Part shown: one piece after another, positions 1 to 9,967 of the stretch
Numbering within the stretch: the first letter of the stretch is position 1
Layout: the number at the start of each line of letters is the position of its first letter
Source of the DNA: Marinomonas sp. CT5
GTDB taxonomy: Bacteria > Pseudomonadota > Gammaproteobacteria > Pseudomonadales > Marinomonadaceae
Direction of reading: 5' to 3'
DNA length: 64,000 nt
Assembly: GCF_018336975.1 (NCBI RefSeq)
Contig: NZ_CP025572.1
Coordinates: forward strand, 2,647,011-2,711,010
Notes under the pieces: model-generated
Databases searched by the model: none
What the model was told of the DNA's origin: nothing
What the model saw: only the letters and a program-made list of their open reading frames with translations
Program-made: the position numbers and the translations under genes

Positions 1-51
1 AGGATAGATATGCCCCCCCGTACCGCCAGCCATTATGACGACTCGTTTCAT
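1..51 (-). CDS. murG: MurG, N-terminal fragment (cut by window edge)
   Basis: Only the first 17 codons are inside the window. They read MKRVVIMAGGTGGHIYP, the glycine-rich N-terminal loop of the undecaprenyl-diphospho-muramoylpentapeptide N-acetylglucosaminyltransferase that turns lipid I into lipid II at the inner face of the membrane. The gene follows ftsW in the usual dcw order. The start is the ATG at 51, with AAGAG just upstream as a possible ribosome binding site inside a 17-bp tandem duplication. Confidence 0.93.
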   Translation of the reverse strand, partial: MKRVVIMAGGTGGHIYP

Positions 52-89
52 TTCACAATCTCTTTCATTTCACAATCTCTTTCATTTCA
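48..89. repeat. 17-bp tandem duplication at the ftsW/murG junction
   Basis: The unit tcatttcacaatctctt occurs at 48-64 and again at 65-81, followed by a partial third copy at 82-89. On the coding strand it carries the end of ftsW, its TGA stop, and an AAGAG ribosome-binding-like stretch. An original ATGA-type overlap between ftsW and murG appears to have become a 13-bp gap through the duplication. Confidence 0.85.
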
Positions 90-1258
90 TTCGTAGCCTC
101 AGGGTGATCACCCTTCTCGACCCTTTTATTCTCAACATCAACCCGCGCCACAACAAATAAACTACCCAATGTTATGATCAAACTACTACCACCGTAACTG
201 ATCAAAGGCAAAGTAAGACCTTTCGTTGGTAGAAAGCCTGTATTTACACCAATATTAATAATAACTTGAGCCAAAATCAGGATAGAAAAACCAAAACACA
301 TATAAGCCGAAAACGGTCGAGACAAGGTCATAGCCTGTCGACCAATTTTAAATGCCCGGGCAACCATAAGAGCAAACAACAAAATCAGCAGCAAACCACC
401 CAACATTCCGGTCTCTTCAACCCATATTGAAAACACGAAATCAGTATGAGCCTCCGGCAAATAAGACAGCTTTTGCACACTATTGCCCAATCCCAAGCCA
501 AACCACTCACCGCGACCATATGCAATCAATGCCTGACTCAACTGATAACCTTCGTTGAAAGGATCTGCCCAAGGGTCAATAAAGTTCATCAAGCGCTTAA
601 GACGATAACTCTCAGAAATCGCCACCACCCCCAACATGGACACCGCACCAATCATCAACAACAGGAATTGATACAAGGGAGCTCCGCCTAAAAACAACAA
701 CACCATGACAGTGCCAAGCAACACAACGGATGCACCGAAATCCGGTTCAAACAGAAGGAATAAAAGAAAAATACTACAAAGACAAAGCGGAAGAACGAAA
801 CCAACCCAGCCTTCGCGAACTCGATCAGCACGTCGAACCAGATAGCCAGAGACATAAACTACCATACACACCTTCGCGACCTCGGAGGCCTGAAGGTTAA
901 ACACCACCAAATTAATCCAACGACGACTTCCGTTAACGCTTTTACCAATTCCCGGCATAAGCACAAGAATAAGCAAAATCAACGACAGCCCCATCATCAA
1001 TATTCCCCACTTCTGCAACTGATGTGTCGGCAGAGACAACAACACCCATCCAAATATCAAACCAATGGTTAGATATAAGCCCTGCCTCCCCATAAAGAAA
1101 TAAGGGTGTCCATGAATACTTTCGGAAATGGAAATAGACGCACTAGCCACCATAACCATGCCTAGCGCTAGAATGGCAACAACGGAACCCACGAAAATAG
1201 CATCAATTTGGGCAAACTCACGAATAGACACACGATCAAAGATCTTCAACCATGTCAT
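65..1258 (-). CDS. ftsW: FtsW, lipid II polymerase (SEDS family) of the divisome
   Basis: A 397-residue polytopic membrane protein of the SEDS family. It makes septal peptidoglycan glycan strands together with the transpeptidase FtsI. About ten hydrophobic segments are visible. The family motifs NGSRRWI (about 109-115) and PEAHTDFVFS (about 268-277) are present, the latter preceding the catalytic-site loop. The start ATG overlaps the murD stop by 4 bases (ATGA), which points to translational coupling. Its position between murD and murG separates it from its paralogue RodA. The 3' end lies in a short tandem duplication that leaves the protein intact. Confidence 0.96.
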   Translation of the reverse strand: MTWLKIFDRVSIREFAQIDAIFVGSVVAILALGMVMVASASISISESIHGHPYFFMGRQGLYLTIGLIFGWVLLSLPTHQLQKWGILMMGLSLILLILVLMPGIGKSVNGSRRWINLVVFNLQASEVAKVCMVVYVSGYLVRRADRVREGWVGFVLPLCLCSIFLLFLLFEPDFGASVVLLGTVMVLLFLGGAPLYQFLLLMIGAVSMLGVVAISESYRLKRLMNFIDPWADPFNEGYQLSQALIAYGRGEWFGLGLGNSVQKLSYLPEAHTDFVFSIWVEETGMLGGLLLILLFALMVARAFKIGRQAMTLSRPFSAYMCFGFSILILAQVIINIGVNTGFLPTKGLTLPLISYGGSSLIITLGSLFVVARVDVENKRVEKGDHPEATNEMKEIVK

Positions 1259-2604
1259 AATTCGGCTACCAGGCTAGCAAAATGCGTACCACGCATTTCG
1301 TAGTTTTTATACATATCCAAGCTGGCGCAGGCAGGAGAAAACAACACCACATCACCCTGCAAACCATCTTGACCAATGCTCGCTACAATCTGATCCAAGC
1401 TTGCAAAACGTTTTATTTCTGTATCAGCAGGCAATACTTCAGCAATACGTTCAGCATCTTTACCAAACAAATAGACGGTGCGAACAAAATCCTTAACAGG
1501 CTTAGCGAGTGCCTGAAAATCGGCACCTTTCCCATCACCGCCAGCAATCAGCAAAATATTTTTCTTGGCAACAGACCCTAATCCCTGAAGAGCAGCCAAT
1601 GTAGCCCCCACATTAGTCCCTTTTGAATCATTTATATAAGTCACACCATTACGAGTTCGAACCGTTTCACAGCGATGCGGCAAACCGCCAAACTCCTTCA
1701 AAACCTGTGCAACAGCATCAGATACAACGTCTACGCCCAGTAACTCAAGCATAGCTAGAGCGGCCAGAACATTGGCGTAATTATGTGAGCCCTTCAAGGC
1801 TATTTGAGAAGTATGATATAAATGTTCAACACCGCGACATAACCAAGCCCCATCACCATCTTTGAGCATGCCATATTCTTTTAAATCAGGGCTTTTTGTC
1901 GTAAAGGCACGAACAGGAACGCCTTCAGCCAGCAATGGTGCAGTTAAAATATCCTGTTTATTGCAGACTGCCGCTTTACAACCTCGATAGACTTTCTGTT
2001 TTGCACGTTGATATTCATAAAGATCTTTATAACGATCCATATGATCTTCAGAGACATTAAGAAGGCAGGCCAAATCGGCCTGAAGTGCATGGGTCGTTTC
2101 AAGCTGAAAGCTTGATAATTCCAATACATAAAAATCAGTATTGGGCGCCAATAGATCCAAAGCAGGCAAACCTAGGTTTCCACCGGCTTTAGCATTTTTA
2201 CCGCTAGCCTGCAGTAGCATAGCCACTAAGGTCGTAACCGTACTTTTCGCATTAGAACCCGTTATTGCCACGAAAGGTGCATCGACATAATCACAGAACA
2301 AGTCAATATCGCCACGCATAACAACACCACGTTCAGCCAACCGAGCTAAAACGGGCGTTCGTAATGCAATTCCTGGACTAACGAACAACTCCGTAACGCC
2401 AAGCGTTTCAAGTGCCTCCAGACCACCGGTAAAAATACGGTCTTCGGAACAAAACGTCTTGGCTTCTTCTAGACCTGGTGGATTCTCACGAGAGTCCACC
2501 ACATAAAACTCAATTCCCTTGCTAGCTAAAAAACGTACGCAAGACAAGCCTGTCGCACCCAAGCCGACAACGGCTCTTACCCGATCTGACCCGATCAACG
2601 ACAT
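1255..2604 (-). CDS. murD: UDP-N-acetylmuramoyl-L-alanine--D-glutamate ligase MurD
   Basis: A cytoplasmic Mur ligase of 449 residues that adds D-glutamate to UDP-MurNAc-L-Ala using ATP. The N-terminal Rossmann-like part holds GLGATGLSC (about 14-22). The ATP loop is GSNAKST (116-122), an alanine variant of the usual GSNGKST. Later Mur-ligase motifs are NVSEDHMDR and the NDSKGTN loop in the C-terminal half. It lies 9 bp after mraY and overlaps ftsW by 4 bp, as expected for one dcw transcript. Length is normal for the family. Confidence 0.97.
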   Translation of the reverse strand: MSLIGSDRVRAVVGLGATGLSCVRFLASKGIEFYVVDSRENPPGLEEAKTFCSEDRIFTGGLEALETLGVTELFVSPGIALRTPVLARLAERGVVMRGDIDLFCDYVDAPFVAITGSNAKSTVTTLVAMLLQASGKNAKAGGNLGLPALDLLAPNTDFYVLELSSFQLETTHALQADLACLLNVSEDHMDRYKDLYEYQRAKQKVYRGCKAAVCNKQDILTAPLLAEGVPVRAFTTKSPDLKEYGMLKDGDGAWLCRGVEHLYHTSQIALKGSHNYANVLAALAMLELLGVDVVSDAVAQVLKEFGGLPHRCETVRTRNGVTYINDSKGTNVGATLAALQGLGSVAKKNILLIAGGDGKGADFQALAKPVKDFVRTVYLFGKDAERIAEVLPADTEIKRFASLDQIVASIGQDGLQGDVVLFSPACASLDMYKNYEMRGTHFASLVAEL

Positions 2605-2613
2605 GCAGAACTC

Positions 2614-3696
2614 CTAACGTACTTTTAACGTGGCAAAACCCACCAAAACAAGGCAAACAGTAATAATCCAAAAGCGTACAATCACTTTCGGTTCAGCCCA
2701 CCCCTTCAACTCAAAGTGATGGTGGATCGGCGCCATTCTGAATATTCTTCGCTTAGTTAACTTATAAGAAGCCACTTGCAATATGACGGACACGGTTTCC
2801 ATTACAAAAACACCGCCCATGATAAACAAAACCAACTCTTGACGAACAATAACGGCAATGGTTCCTAGCGCCGCTCCCAAAGCCAAAGAGCCCACATCGC
2901 CCATAAAAATTTGAGCAGGATACGTGTTAAACCATAGAAAACCTAAACCGGCACCAGCAAGGGCAGCACAGAACACCAACAGCTCACCAGAGCCATAGAC
3001 ATAAGGAATTAATAAATAATCTGCAAAACGAACATTACCCGTTAGATAGGCAAACACACCTAACGCACCGCCCACTAATACTGTAGGCAAAATAGCCAAA
3101 CCATCTAGGCCATCAGTCAAATTCACCGCATTGCTTGTTCCGACAATGACAAAATAGGTCAGCACAATAAAAAATGCCCCCAGCGGAACAGCCACATCTT
3201 TAAATAGAGGCACTATTAAAGCCGTTTCCACAGGAGTTGACGCGGTGTAATACAAGTAAAAAGCCGCTGCTAAGCCAATCACACTCTGCCAAAAGTATTT
3301 CCAACGACCTGGTAGCCCACGAGAGTTTTTCTCAACAACTTTTCGATAATCATCAACCCAACCGACCAAACCAAAAGCGAGCATCACCAACAAAACCAGC
3401 CACACATATTGGTTACTAAGATCTCCCCATAGAAGCGTACTAACACTAATCGAAAAAATAATCAGCGCCCCTCCCATTGTTGGGGTACCAGCCTTCACCA
3501 AATGTGTTTGTGGCCCATCATCACGGACGGACTGCCCTATCTGCAAACGCTGCAAAAAAACAATCACCTTATTACCTATTAATAGAGAAATAAATAATGC
3601 AGTGAGTACGCCTAAAATTGCACGCAGAGAAAGGTAGTTAAATACCGAAAAAAAGGTGTGATACTTACTTAAATATGTTGTTAACAGAAGTAACAT
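2614..3696 (-). CDS. mraY: Phospho-N-acetylmuramoyl-pentapeptide transferase MraY
   Basis: An integral membrane enzyme of 360 residues that transfers phospho-MurNAc-pentapeptide to undecaprenyl phosphate, giving lipid I. The catalytic motifs are visible in order: the WVDDYRK aspartate pair (about 110-117), [13 protein letters not shown] (about 190-202) and HHHFELKGW near the C-terminus. About ten membrane segments are seen. The N-terminus ([16 protein letters not shown], then [10 protein letters not shown]) aligns well with the E. coli start, supporting the chosen ATG. It sits between murF and murD in the dcw operon. Confidence 0.97.
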   Translation of the reverse strand: MLLLLTTYLSKYHTFFSVFNYLSLRAILGVLTALFISLLIGNKVIVFLQRLQIGQSVRDDGPQTHLVKAGTPTMGGALIIFSISVSTLLWGDLSNQYVWLVLLVMLAFGLVGWVDDYRKVVEKNSRGLPGRWKYFWQSVIGLAAAFYLYYTASTPVETALIVPLFKDVAVPLGAFFIVLTYFVIVGTSNAVNLTDGLDGLAILPTVLVGGALGVFAYLTGNVRFADYLLIPYVYGSGELLVFCAALAGAGLGFLWFNTYPAQIFMGDVGSLALGAALGTIAVIVRQELVLFIMGGVFVMETVSVILQVASYKLTKRRIFRMAPIHHHFELKGWAEPKVIVRFWIITVCLVLVGFATLKVR

Positions 3697-3710
3697 TGCT
3701 AAGGATTATC

Positions 3711-5057
3711 CTAATTAATTAATGCTTCAATAACATTTTCCATTTTAGCTGAGCGAGAGCCTTTCACTAATATGGCGTGTTTTTTATCTAGCAAACGAAC
3801 AAACGCCGCCGCCTCTTTATGAGTATTGCAAAAAATAGCCTTACCGCCTTTCTCTTCAAAAGCAGCACCTGCGATACCCGCTACGGGACCAACACAAATC
3901 AAACTCGAAATCCCTTTATTTTTAGCATATATACCTAATTCGTAATGAATCTGATCTTGCTGATCACCCAACTCCCCCAAAGCACCTAAAACCAGCCAAG
4001 TATCCTCAACAGATTGCATCGCCAACACATCAATTGCCGCCTCAACGGATTTGGGGCTGGCATTGTAACAATCATTAATTAATAACGCGCCATTTTTTGT
4101 TTTAAGACGTTCTAATCTTCCCGAAACATGCACGGGAGTAGCTAATCGGGCAGTCGCCTGTTTAAAATCGACACCCAAGATCAACATAGCCAAAACAACC
4201 GCCATGCCATTCGCAATCTGATGCTTACCTGCCCCCGCCACGACAACCGACTGAACCTGTCCATTATAATGAAATACCGCTTTACTCAACTCTGCTCCTA
4301 GCTCGATGTCTGAAGCAAACAAAACAGCCGAGTCAGTAAAACCAAAAGAATAAACTTGACGATTTCCAGCTAGACCGCACCAATAATCAAAATAAGTGTC
4401 ATCTGCATTAAGAATAATAGAAGCGTCAGGAGAGGAACCAGAAACCAGTGCGCCTTTTTCTTTTGCTATCCCTTCAAGCCCGCCCAAACCTTCAAAATGA
4501 CTTCCACTAGCATTCGTTAGAATAACTATATCGGGATAGGCAATCTGAACAAGCAAGGGGATTTCACCCGTAAAACTCGTGCCCGCTTCTATTATCGCAA
4601 CATCATGAGATTCATCTAACTCAAGAAGCGTTTGTGGGACACCAATCTGATTGTTTAAATTGGCGCGTGTTTTTAACACATTTTTCTCTACAAGAGACTG
4701 TGCCAACCAATCTTTTACAGTTGTTTTACCATTACTGCCTGTAATACAGACAACAGGACCATTAAATGCATCTCGAATTAAGCGAGCGATAGCCCCATAA
4801 GCCAATGTCGTATCCGGCACTTTGATATAACTCGGAGCGTTAACCTCTCGATTGACTACCACACCGACTGCACCTTCTTGAATCGCCTGACCAATGTAAT
4901 CATGACCATCAAAACGCTCACCTTTTAAAGCGACAAACACACAGCCAGACACAACCTTTCTCGTGTCTGTTACAATGGCACCGACCGGACGGTTTTCTCC
5001 AACCAGCACACCACCACAAGCGTTGGCAATATCTGCAAAAGTGAGGTTAACTAACAT
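3711..5057 (-). CDS. murF: UDP-N-acetylmuramoyl-tripeptide--D-alanyl-D-alanine ligase MurF
   Basis: A cytoplasmic Mur ligase of 448 residues that attaches D-Ala-D-Ala to the UDP-MurNAc-tripeptide, the last soluble precursor step. The ATP loop CITGSNGKTTVKD lies near residue 105, with the Mur-ligase middle motif (NASGSHFEGLGG) and the C-terminal domain motif NDCYNASPKS. Its start overlaps the end of murE by 11 bases, so the two are probably translated together. The 14-bp gap to mraY fits a continuous operon. Confidence 0.97.
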   Translation of the reverse strand: MLVNLTFADIANACGGVLVGENRPVGAIVTDTRKVVSGCVFVALKGERFDGHDYIGQAIQEGAVGVVVNREVNAPSYIKVPDTTLAYGAIARLIRDAFNGPVVCITGSNGKTTVKDWLAQSLVEKNVLKTRANLNNQIGVPQTLLELDESHDVAIIEAGTSFTGEIPLLVQIAYPDIVILTNASGSHFEGLGGLEGIAKEKGALVSGSSPDASIILNADDTYFDYWCGLAGNRQVYSFGFTDSAVLFASDIELGAELSKAVFHYNGQVQSVVVAGAGKHQIANGMAVVLAMLILGVDFKQATARLATPVHVSGRLERLKTKNGALLINDCYNASPKSVEAAIDVLAMQSVEDTWLVLGALGELGDQQDQIHYELGIYAKNKGISSLICVGPVAGIAGAAFEEKGGKAIFCNTHKEAAAFVRLLDKKHAILVKGSRSAKMENVIEALIN

Positions 5058-6513
5058 AAGCCTCCAAGGCCTTTAAGGCCTCTTCTTTATCATCAAAATG
5101 AGACTTAACACCTTGAACATCCTGATAAGTCTCATGTCCTTTTCCAGCAATTACGACCACATCACCAGCCTGTGCCGACAAAATAGCCTTTCGTATAGCC
5201 ACTCGACGATCAGGCTCAAAACTAAATGGTTCTTCATCACCCGTCTCAGCCAAAATATCCGAAAAAATTTGCTCAACAGACTCTGTCCTAGGATTATCTG
5301 ACGTCACCCAAACATAATCCGCATTCTTCATAGCCGCCGCCATCATGAGGGGGCGCTTACCGCGATCTCTATCACCACCACAGCCAAAAACACAAATCAA
5401 CCGACCGCTTGTATGCTCTTTCACCGCTTGCAAGGCCACTTCTAACGCATCGGATGTATGTGCAAAATCAACAACAACCAATGGCGCATTTGACCACTGA
5501 ACTTTATCCATACGGCCAGGAGCCCCACTCAAGGTAGACAAGCCACTAATTAGCGTGATCTTATCCTCCACTTGGTGCCATAAACTAGCGAGCGCAGCCA
5601 AAGCGTTTTGAATATTAAAACGACCTAACAGCGGCAAAAAAACAGGCGTTTCACCTTCGGGATGACATAAAACGAATTGACTCCCAGTTGGTTCAAGCGA
5701 TAGATGCTTCACATAAAAATCAGCTTGTGAATTTTGCTCACTGTAATAAAGACACTCTGATTGACCAGCACCTTCTGCCATAAAAGCAGCGTAACTGTCA
5801 TCCAAGCAAAATATGGAGTGCGACAAAGTATCAAAACCAAACAAACGTCGTTTTGCTTGGGCATAAGATTGCATATCACCATGATAATCAAGATGATCGC
5901 GAGAAAGATTTGAAAACACCGCAGTCTGAAAAGGCACCCCTTCAATACGACCTTGATCAAGGGCATGTGATGAGGCTTCGAACGCCACAAAATCCACACC
6001 TTGATTTGCCATTTCCATCAAAGTTAGGTGTAAGGACAAAAGGTCCGGTGTTGTCTGCTTAGCTTCAGTCAAAGAGTCCAAAGGGCCAATACCAAATGTG
6101 CCAACCAACCCACTTGAAAAGCCAATAAATTTAGCCAGTTGAGCCACATAAAAACAAATAGAAGACTTCCCGTTTGTTCCTGTTACCGCCACCATCTGCC
6201 TAGGCATACGCCCAAAAAACTTATGCAAGCAAGAAACCAGCAACTTAGCCGGGTTAGCAACACCAATAAGCTCAATATCGTCACGCTGCAAATTTAGATG
6301 AGATGGTACAACGGCTACTTTGCAACCTAAATCAACCACCTTATCTAAATAATCCCATCCATTTGAGGAAACGCCTGGCAAAGCAAAAAATACCGAATCT
6401 TGGTCTACTTTTCGGCTATCCGTTTCTACATGGCTATATAAAGCAGAATGCGGATTACCCTCTAAAGAGCAATCCGCCAAAGTAAGCAGTTGAGCATGTG
6501 TTAATTGCCCCAT
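5047..6513 (-). CDS. murE: UDP-N-acetylmuramoyl-tripeptide synthetase MurE (meso-diaminopimelate type)
   Basis: A cytoplasmic Mur ligase of 488 residues that adds the third amino acid to UDP-MurNAc-L-Ala-D-Glu. The ATP loop is VTGTNGKSSICFY (about 109-121), and NLSRDHLDYHG follows. The motif SDNPRTES carries DNPR, which in this family selects meso-diaminopimelate rather than lysine, as expected for a Gram-negative wall. It starts immediately before the end of the ftsI context (1-bp gap) and overlaps murF. Confidence 0.97.
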   Translation of the reverse strand: MGQLTHAQLLTLADCSLEGNPHSALYSHVETDSRKVDQDSVFFALPGVSSNGWDYLDKVVDLGCKVAVVPSHLNLQRDDIELIGVANPAKLLVSCLHKFFGRMPRQMVAVTGTNGKSSICFYVAQLAKFIGFSSGLVGTFGIGPLDSLTEAKQTTPDLLSLHLTLMEMANQGVDFVAFEASSHALDQGRIEGVPFQTAVFSNLSRDHLDYHGDMQSYAQAKRRLFGFDTLSHSIFCLDDSYAAFMAEGAGQSECLYYSEQNSQADFYVKHLSLEPTGSQFVLCHPEGETPVFLPLLGRFNIQNALAALASLWHQVEDKITLISGLSTLSGAPGRMDKVQWSNAPLVVVDFAHTSDALEVALQAVKEHTSGRLICVFGCGGDRDRGKRPLMMAAAMKNADYVWVTSDNPRTESVEQIFSDILAETGDEEPFSFEPDRRVAIRKAILSAQAGDVVVIAGKGHETYQDVQGVKSHFDDKEEALKALEAYVS

Positions 6514-8277
6514 CTAACCACCCTGTACAACTTGATAAGGGACTTTCTTAGGCTCCAAACGAACTTCCCTGAGCCCCTCAGGCAAATCTGGATAAATATT
6601 CAGAGTCGTAAGCGCCCCCTCCATCACACGAGAAAACACTGGTGCAGCAACCTCACCACCATAATACTCTCGACCTTTTGGGTCGTTAACCATTACAACC
6701 ATTGCTAGTCGAGGGTTAGATGCAGGTGCCACGCCTGCAAACATTGCAATATATTGATCGTATTCATAACCTTTGGACCCCACCTTGTGGACTGTCCCTG
6801 TTTTACCAGCAACCCGATAACCTGGAATTTTCGCGGCTTTACCAGAACCACGCTGCACAACCGCTTCTAACATTTTAACAACACTATGCGCTATCTTAGG
6901 AGGAATAACCTGCTTACCCTCTGCCGGTACATCTTGCTTAAAAATAGTAACAGGTACCCGATAACCACCATTCGCTAACGTCATATACGCTTGGGCCAGC
7001 TGCAAAGTCGACACCGATAAACCATAGCCATAGGATAAAGTAGCAATTTCTGACGGATGCCACTTAGGATGGGAAGGAAGAACACCCGAAGCCTCTCCAG
7101 GAAAGCCAATCCCAACAGGAGAACCAATCCCCAACTCATAGTCTATATTCCAAACAGCATCTTGAGGGAGTGATAAAGCAATTTTGGATGCTCCCACGTT
7201 ACTTGATTTAATAAGTAATTTTTCAAAATCAATTACACCATAATTAGCCGCATCTCGAATTGTAAAACGACCAAACCTTAAATAACCTGGCGACGTATTG
7301 ATTGTACTCTCGGTTGAGTATTGCCCCGACATTAATGCCGCCGAAATAGTAAATGGCTTCATTGTTGAGCCAGGTTCAAATAAATCAATAACAGCACGGT
7401 TGCGTAGCTCTTCGTATTCTAATTTAGATCGATCATTCGGGTTATAAGATGGCTGATTTACCATTGCCAAAATTTCACCTGTTTTCACATCTAAAATCAC
7501 CGCTGACGCAGATGTCGCCCGATGCTCTGTTACAGCCGCCTTTAATTCTCTGTAAGCCAAGTATTGCAATCTTAGATCAATACTAAGCTCAATATTTTCA
7601 CCTGGGTGTTCTGTTTTTTCTATGCCAACACCACGAATAATATTGCCAGAAAGGTCTTTCACGTAACTACGGCGCCCTGGCTGACCTTCTAGCGCCTTAT
7701 CATAGGCAAGCTCAATTCCTTCCTGACCTTTATCATCAATATTGGTAAAACCAACAACATGAGCTGCCACTTCTCCAGCAGGATAAAAACGCTTGTACTC
7801 TCTTGTCTTGCTAACACCAACCACGCGAGCCGCCATGATAGCATCAGCTTCATGAGGAGGAATTTGTCTTCTCAAGTACATGAAAGAGCGATTTTTATTT
7901 GATTCAAACTTCTCTTGCAACCAAGCACGACCAACCCCCATAGCTTCAGCCAATCGCTTAATTTCTTGCTCTGGACCAACATTAGAAGATGGATCTCTAG
8001 GCATTTTCCACAACGCTTTTGGATTGGCAATGATTGTCCAAGTTGGCGTACTTACTGCCAAAGGCTCGCCACGACGATCCAAAATCATCCCTCGAGTCGC
8101 TGGGATGGCTTCTGTTCTCACGGCACGAATTTCACCCTGGTTTTGTAGAAAATCCTTATCAACGACCGTCAAATAAAACAAACGACCGCCAGCCACAAGG
8201 AACAGCAGTAAGGCAACGCCGTAGACAAACCTAAAGCGCCATTTTCCTGGGGTGTGAACACTATTATCAATACTCAT
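6514..8277 (-). CDS. ftsI: Penicillin-binding protein 3, septal D,D-transpeptidase FtsI
   Basis: A class B penicillin-binding protein of 587 residues that cross-links septal peptidoglycan in partnership with FtsW. It has a short cytoplasmic N-terminus, one membrane anchor (about 18-40), a pedestal domain and a C-terminal transpeptidase domain. The three active-site motifs are STMK (304-307, nucleophile Ser304), SSN (358-360) and KTGT (492-495). Its start overlaps the ftsL stop by 4 bases. No PASTA repeats are seen. Confidence 0.97.
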   Translation of the reverse strand: MSIDNSVHTPGKWRFRFVYGVALLLFLVAGGRLFYLTVVDKDFLQNQGEIRAVRTEAIPATRGMILDRRGEPLAVSTPTWTIIANPKALWKMPRDPSSNVGPEQEIKRLAEAMGVGRAWLQEKFESNKNRSFMYLRRQIPPHEADAIMAARVVGVSKTREYKRFYPAGEVAAHVVGFTNIDDKGQEGIELAYDKALEGQPGRRSYVKDLSGNIIRGVGIEKTEHPGENIELSIDLRLQYLAYRELKAAVTEHRATSASAVILDVKTGEILAMVNQPSYNPNDRSKLEYEELRNRAVIDLFEPGSTMKPFTISAALMSGQYSTESTINTSPGYLRFGRFTIRDAANYGVIDFEKLLIKSSNVGASKIALSLPQDAVWNIDYELGIGSPVGIGFPGEASGVLPSHPKWHPSEIATLSYGYGLSVSTLQLAQAYMTLANGGYRVPVTIFKQDVPAEGKQVIPPKIAHSVVKMLEAVVQRGSGKAAKIPGYRVAGKTGTVHKVGSKGYEYDQYIAMFAGVAPASNPRLAMVVMVNDPKGREYYGGEVAAPVFSRVMEGALTTLNIYPDLPEGLREVRLEPKKVPYQVVQGG

Positions 8278-8552
8278 GGTTTCACTATTATCAATTCATC
8301 CTGGGAAGGTGCATGCATGTTTAAATCTTTAATAGCCGCTTGTTCCAAGCGACTAGGCTGAGTCAGCGCACTCTGCTCGAGTAACAACTGCCCCCATTTC
8401 ACTTCATAATCCACTTCGTCTTGTTTCAAAGCCTGAAGGTAAGAGAAGTCTTTCCTGAAATCGTAAACCTGAATAACCACAGCAATAGAAATTATTGCTA
8501 ACAACACAACGCCTATTGCAAAAATAAGCGGCGTAAAACGAGCGCTAATCAC
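8274..8552 (-). CDS. ftsL: Cell division protein FtsL
   Basis: A small bitopic divisome protein: a short N-terminus, one membrane span (about residues 8-28) and a periplasmic segment expected to form a coiled coil with FtsB. I chose the GTG at 8552 (92 residues) because GGAG lies 7 nt upstream and the GTG overlaps the rsmH stop. An upstream GTG at 8603 in the same frame would give 109 residues and a 59-bp overlap with rsmH, and it has GAGG only 3-4 nt away. Sequence conservation in this family is weak; identity rests mainly on size, topology and position between rsmH and ftsI. Confidence 0.88.
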   Translation of the reverse strand: MISARFTPLIFAIGVVLLAIISIAVVIQVYDFRKDFSYLQALKQDEVDYEVKWGQLLLEQSALTQPSRLEQAAIKDLNMHAPSQDELIIVKP

Positions 8553-9483
8553 TGACTCGCTCCAAAACACGCAAAACCGCACTGCGAGAACGAACGTTTT
8601 CACTCACCTCAGATTGAGAAGGCTTAATTGCTTTCCCCACTGTTTTAAACTTAATATCAAGGTGTGCATTCTGAATGGGTAAATGTCTTGGTAACTCAGG
8701 ACCTTTCGCTTTCAGCTTCATAAAACGTTTTACGATTCGATCTTCTAAGGAATGGAAGCTAATAACCGCCAATCGGCCACCGACCTTCAAGGCCTCTGTA
8801 GCGGCTTCAAGTCCAACTTCCAAATCACCAAGCTCATTATTGATATGAATTCGAATTCCCTGAAACGCTCTAGTTGCTGGGTTCTTACCTTTTTCCCAAG
8901 CTGGATTGGCTTCTGCAACAATTTTAGAAAGCTGCAATGTGGTTAAAATCGGCGTATGAGAGCGATATTCACAAATGGCTTTTGCTATACGGCGAGAGAA
9001 TCTTTCTTCGCCATACTGATACATGACATCCGCCATATCCTTTTCACTGACAGTAGCAATCCATTCTGCTGCACTTTGCCCTTTGTCTGGGTTCATGCGC
9101 ATATCTAATGGACCATCATTCATGAAGCTGAAACCTCGTTCAGCATCATCAAGCTGAGGAGATGACACCCCAAGATCCATCATCACGCCATCCACTTTAT
9201 TAACACCAAACACATCATGAATATGCTCAGCCATGTTGGCGAAACTATCTTGAACAATAGAGAACCGTGAATCCTCTTGCTCCAACACCTTGCCATGACC
9301 AATTGCCACAGGGTCTTTATCAAAACCAAGCAATCGACCTTTATCTAATCGATCTAAAACCAAACGAGTATGCCCACCGCGGCCAAAGGTCCCATCGACA
9401 TACAGGCCATTGGTATCAGTTACTAGCATATCGACGGACTCATTAAGCATGACGCTTATGTGTTCTGCCATCGTCTTTGTCAT
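8545..9483 (-). CDS. rsmH: 16S rRNA (cytosine-1402-N4)-methyltransferase RsmH
   Basis: A SAM-dependent methyltransferase of 312 residues (formerly MraW) that modifies C1402 of 16S rRNA. The SAM-binding region [13 protein letters not shown] (about 28-40) is followed by [16 protein letters not shown] and the C-terminal [12 protein letters not shown] are family signatures. Its start overlaps the mraZ stop by 4 bases, and its stop overlaps the ftsL start. It is the second gene of the dcw operon, as in most Proteobacteria. Confidence 0.97.
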   Translation of the reverse strand: MTKTMAEHISVMLNESVDMLVTDTNGLYVDGTFGRGGHTRLVLDRLDKGRLLGFDKDPVAIGHGKVLEQEDSRFSIVQDSFANMAEHIHDVFGVNKVDGVMMDLGVSSPQLDDAERGFSFMNDGPLDMRMNPDKGQSAAEWIATVSEKDMADVMYQYGEERFSRRIAKAICEYRSHTPILTTLQLSKIVAEANPAWEKGKNPATRAFQGIRIHINNELGDLEVGLEAATEALKVGGRLAVISFHSLEDRIVKRFMKLKAKGPELPRHLPIQNAHLDIKFKTVGKAIKPSQSEVSENVRSRSAVLRVLERVSD

Positions 9484-9935
9484 AAAGAAATATCCATCAT
9501 GGTTTCAGTTTGTAAGTCCTCAAGAGCATCTTGAGATAAATAATCTTCGCGTTGTGCTTCCCACTCTTCTTGGCTCCAAATCTCTAGTTTTTTACCTTGG
9601 CCAAGAATCGTTAACTTTTTATCTAAGCGCGCAAATTCACGCAGCGGCGCAGGCAATAAAATTCGCCCAGCTTTATCTACCTCCAAATCAGTCGCGTGCC
9701 CCACCAAAAGACGTTGCAAACGCCTAGCTTGAGGCTGAAAGGTTGGCAGCTTGTCTAATTTCTGCTGAATCAATTCCCACTCAGACAAGGGATAGAGCAA
9801 CAAGCATCGAGATACAGGATCAATAGTGACAACCACACCATCGTCATCATATTGCGAAAGATCATCGCGTAACCGTGCCGGAAGAGACATACGCCCCTTA
9901 GCATCAACGCTTACCTGATGAATCCCACGAAACAT
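9480..9935 (-). CDS. mraZ: MraZ, transcriptional regulator of the dcw cluster
   Basis: A DNA-binding AbrB/SpoVT-like protein of about 151 residues with two MraZ repeats. Each carries the family core, [14 protein letters not shown] in the first and [14 protein letters not shown] in the second. It forms a ring-shaped oligomer that represses its own promoter. I place the start at the ATG at 9935, giving the canonical MFRG N-terminus, with GGGA 7 nt upstream. An ATG two codons earlier (9941) has no usable Shine-Dalgarno sequence. The putative operator lies immediately upstream. Confidence 0.95.
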   Translation of the reverse strand: MFRGIHQVSVDAKGRMSLPARLRDDLSQYDDDGVVVTIDPVSRCLLLYPLSEWELIQQKLDKLPTFQPQARRLQRLLVGHATDLEVDKAGRILLPAPLREFARLDKKLTILGQGKKLEIWSQEEWEAQREDYLSQDALEDLQTETMMDISL

Positions 9936-9942
9936 TGCCATA

Positions 9943-9967
9943 TCCCACTTATCGACACTTTATCCCA
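9943..9967 (-). promoter_or_regulatory. MraZ operator: three 10-bp-phased boxes
   Basis: On the coding strand, TGGGA (9967-9963), TGTCG (9957-9953) and TGGGA (9947-9943) repeat with exactly 10-bp spacing. This is the arrangement known for MraZ (TGGGN boxes separated by 5 bp). A degenerate fourth element, TGTTA, lies at 9977-9973. The promoter-proximal box overlaps the probable ribosome binding site of mraZ. A candidate promoter (TTTACT, 17 bp, TTAAAT) lies just upstream, at low confidence. Confidence 0.75.
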
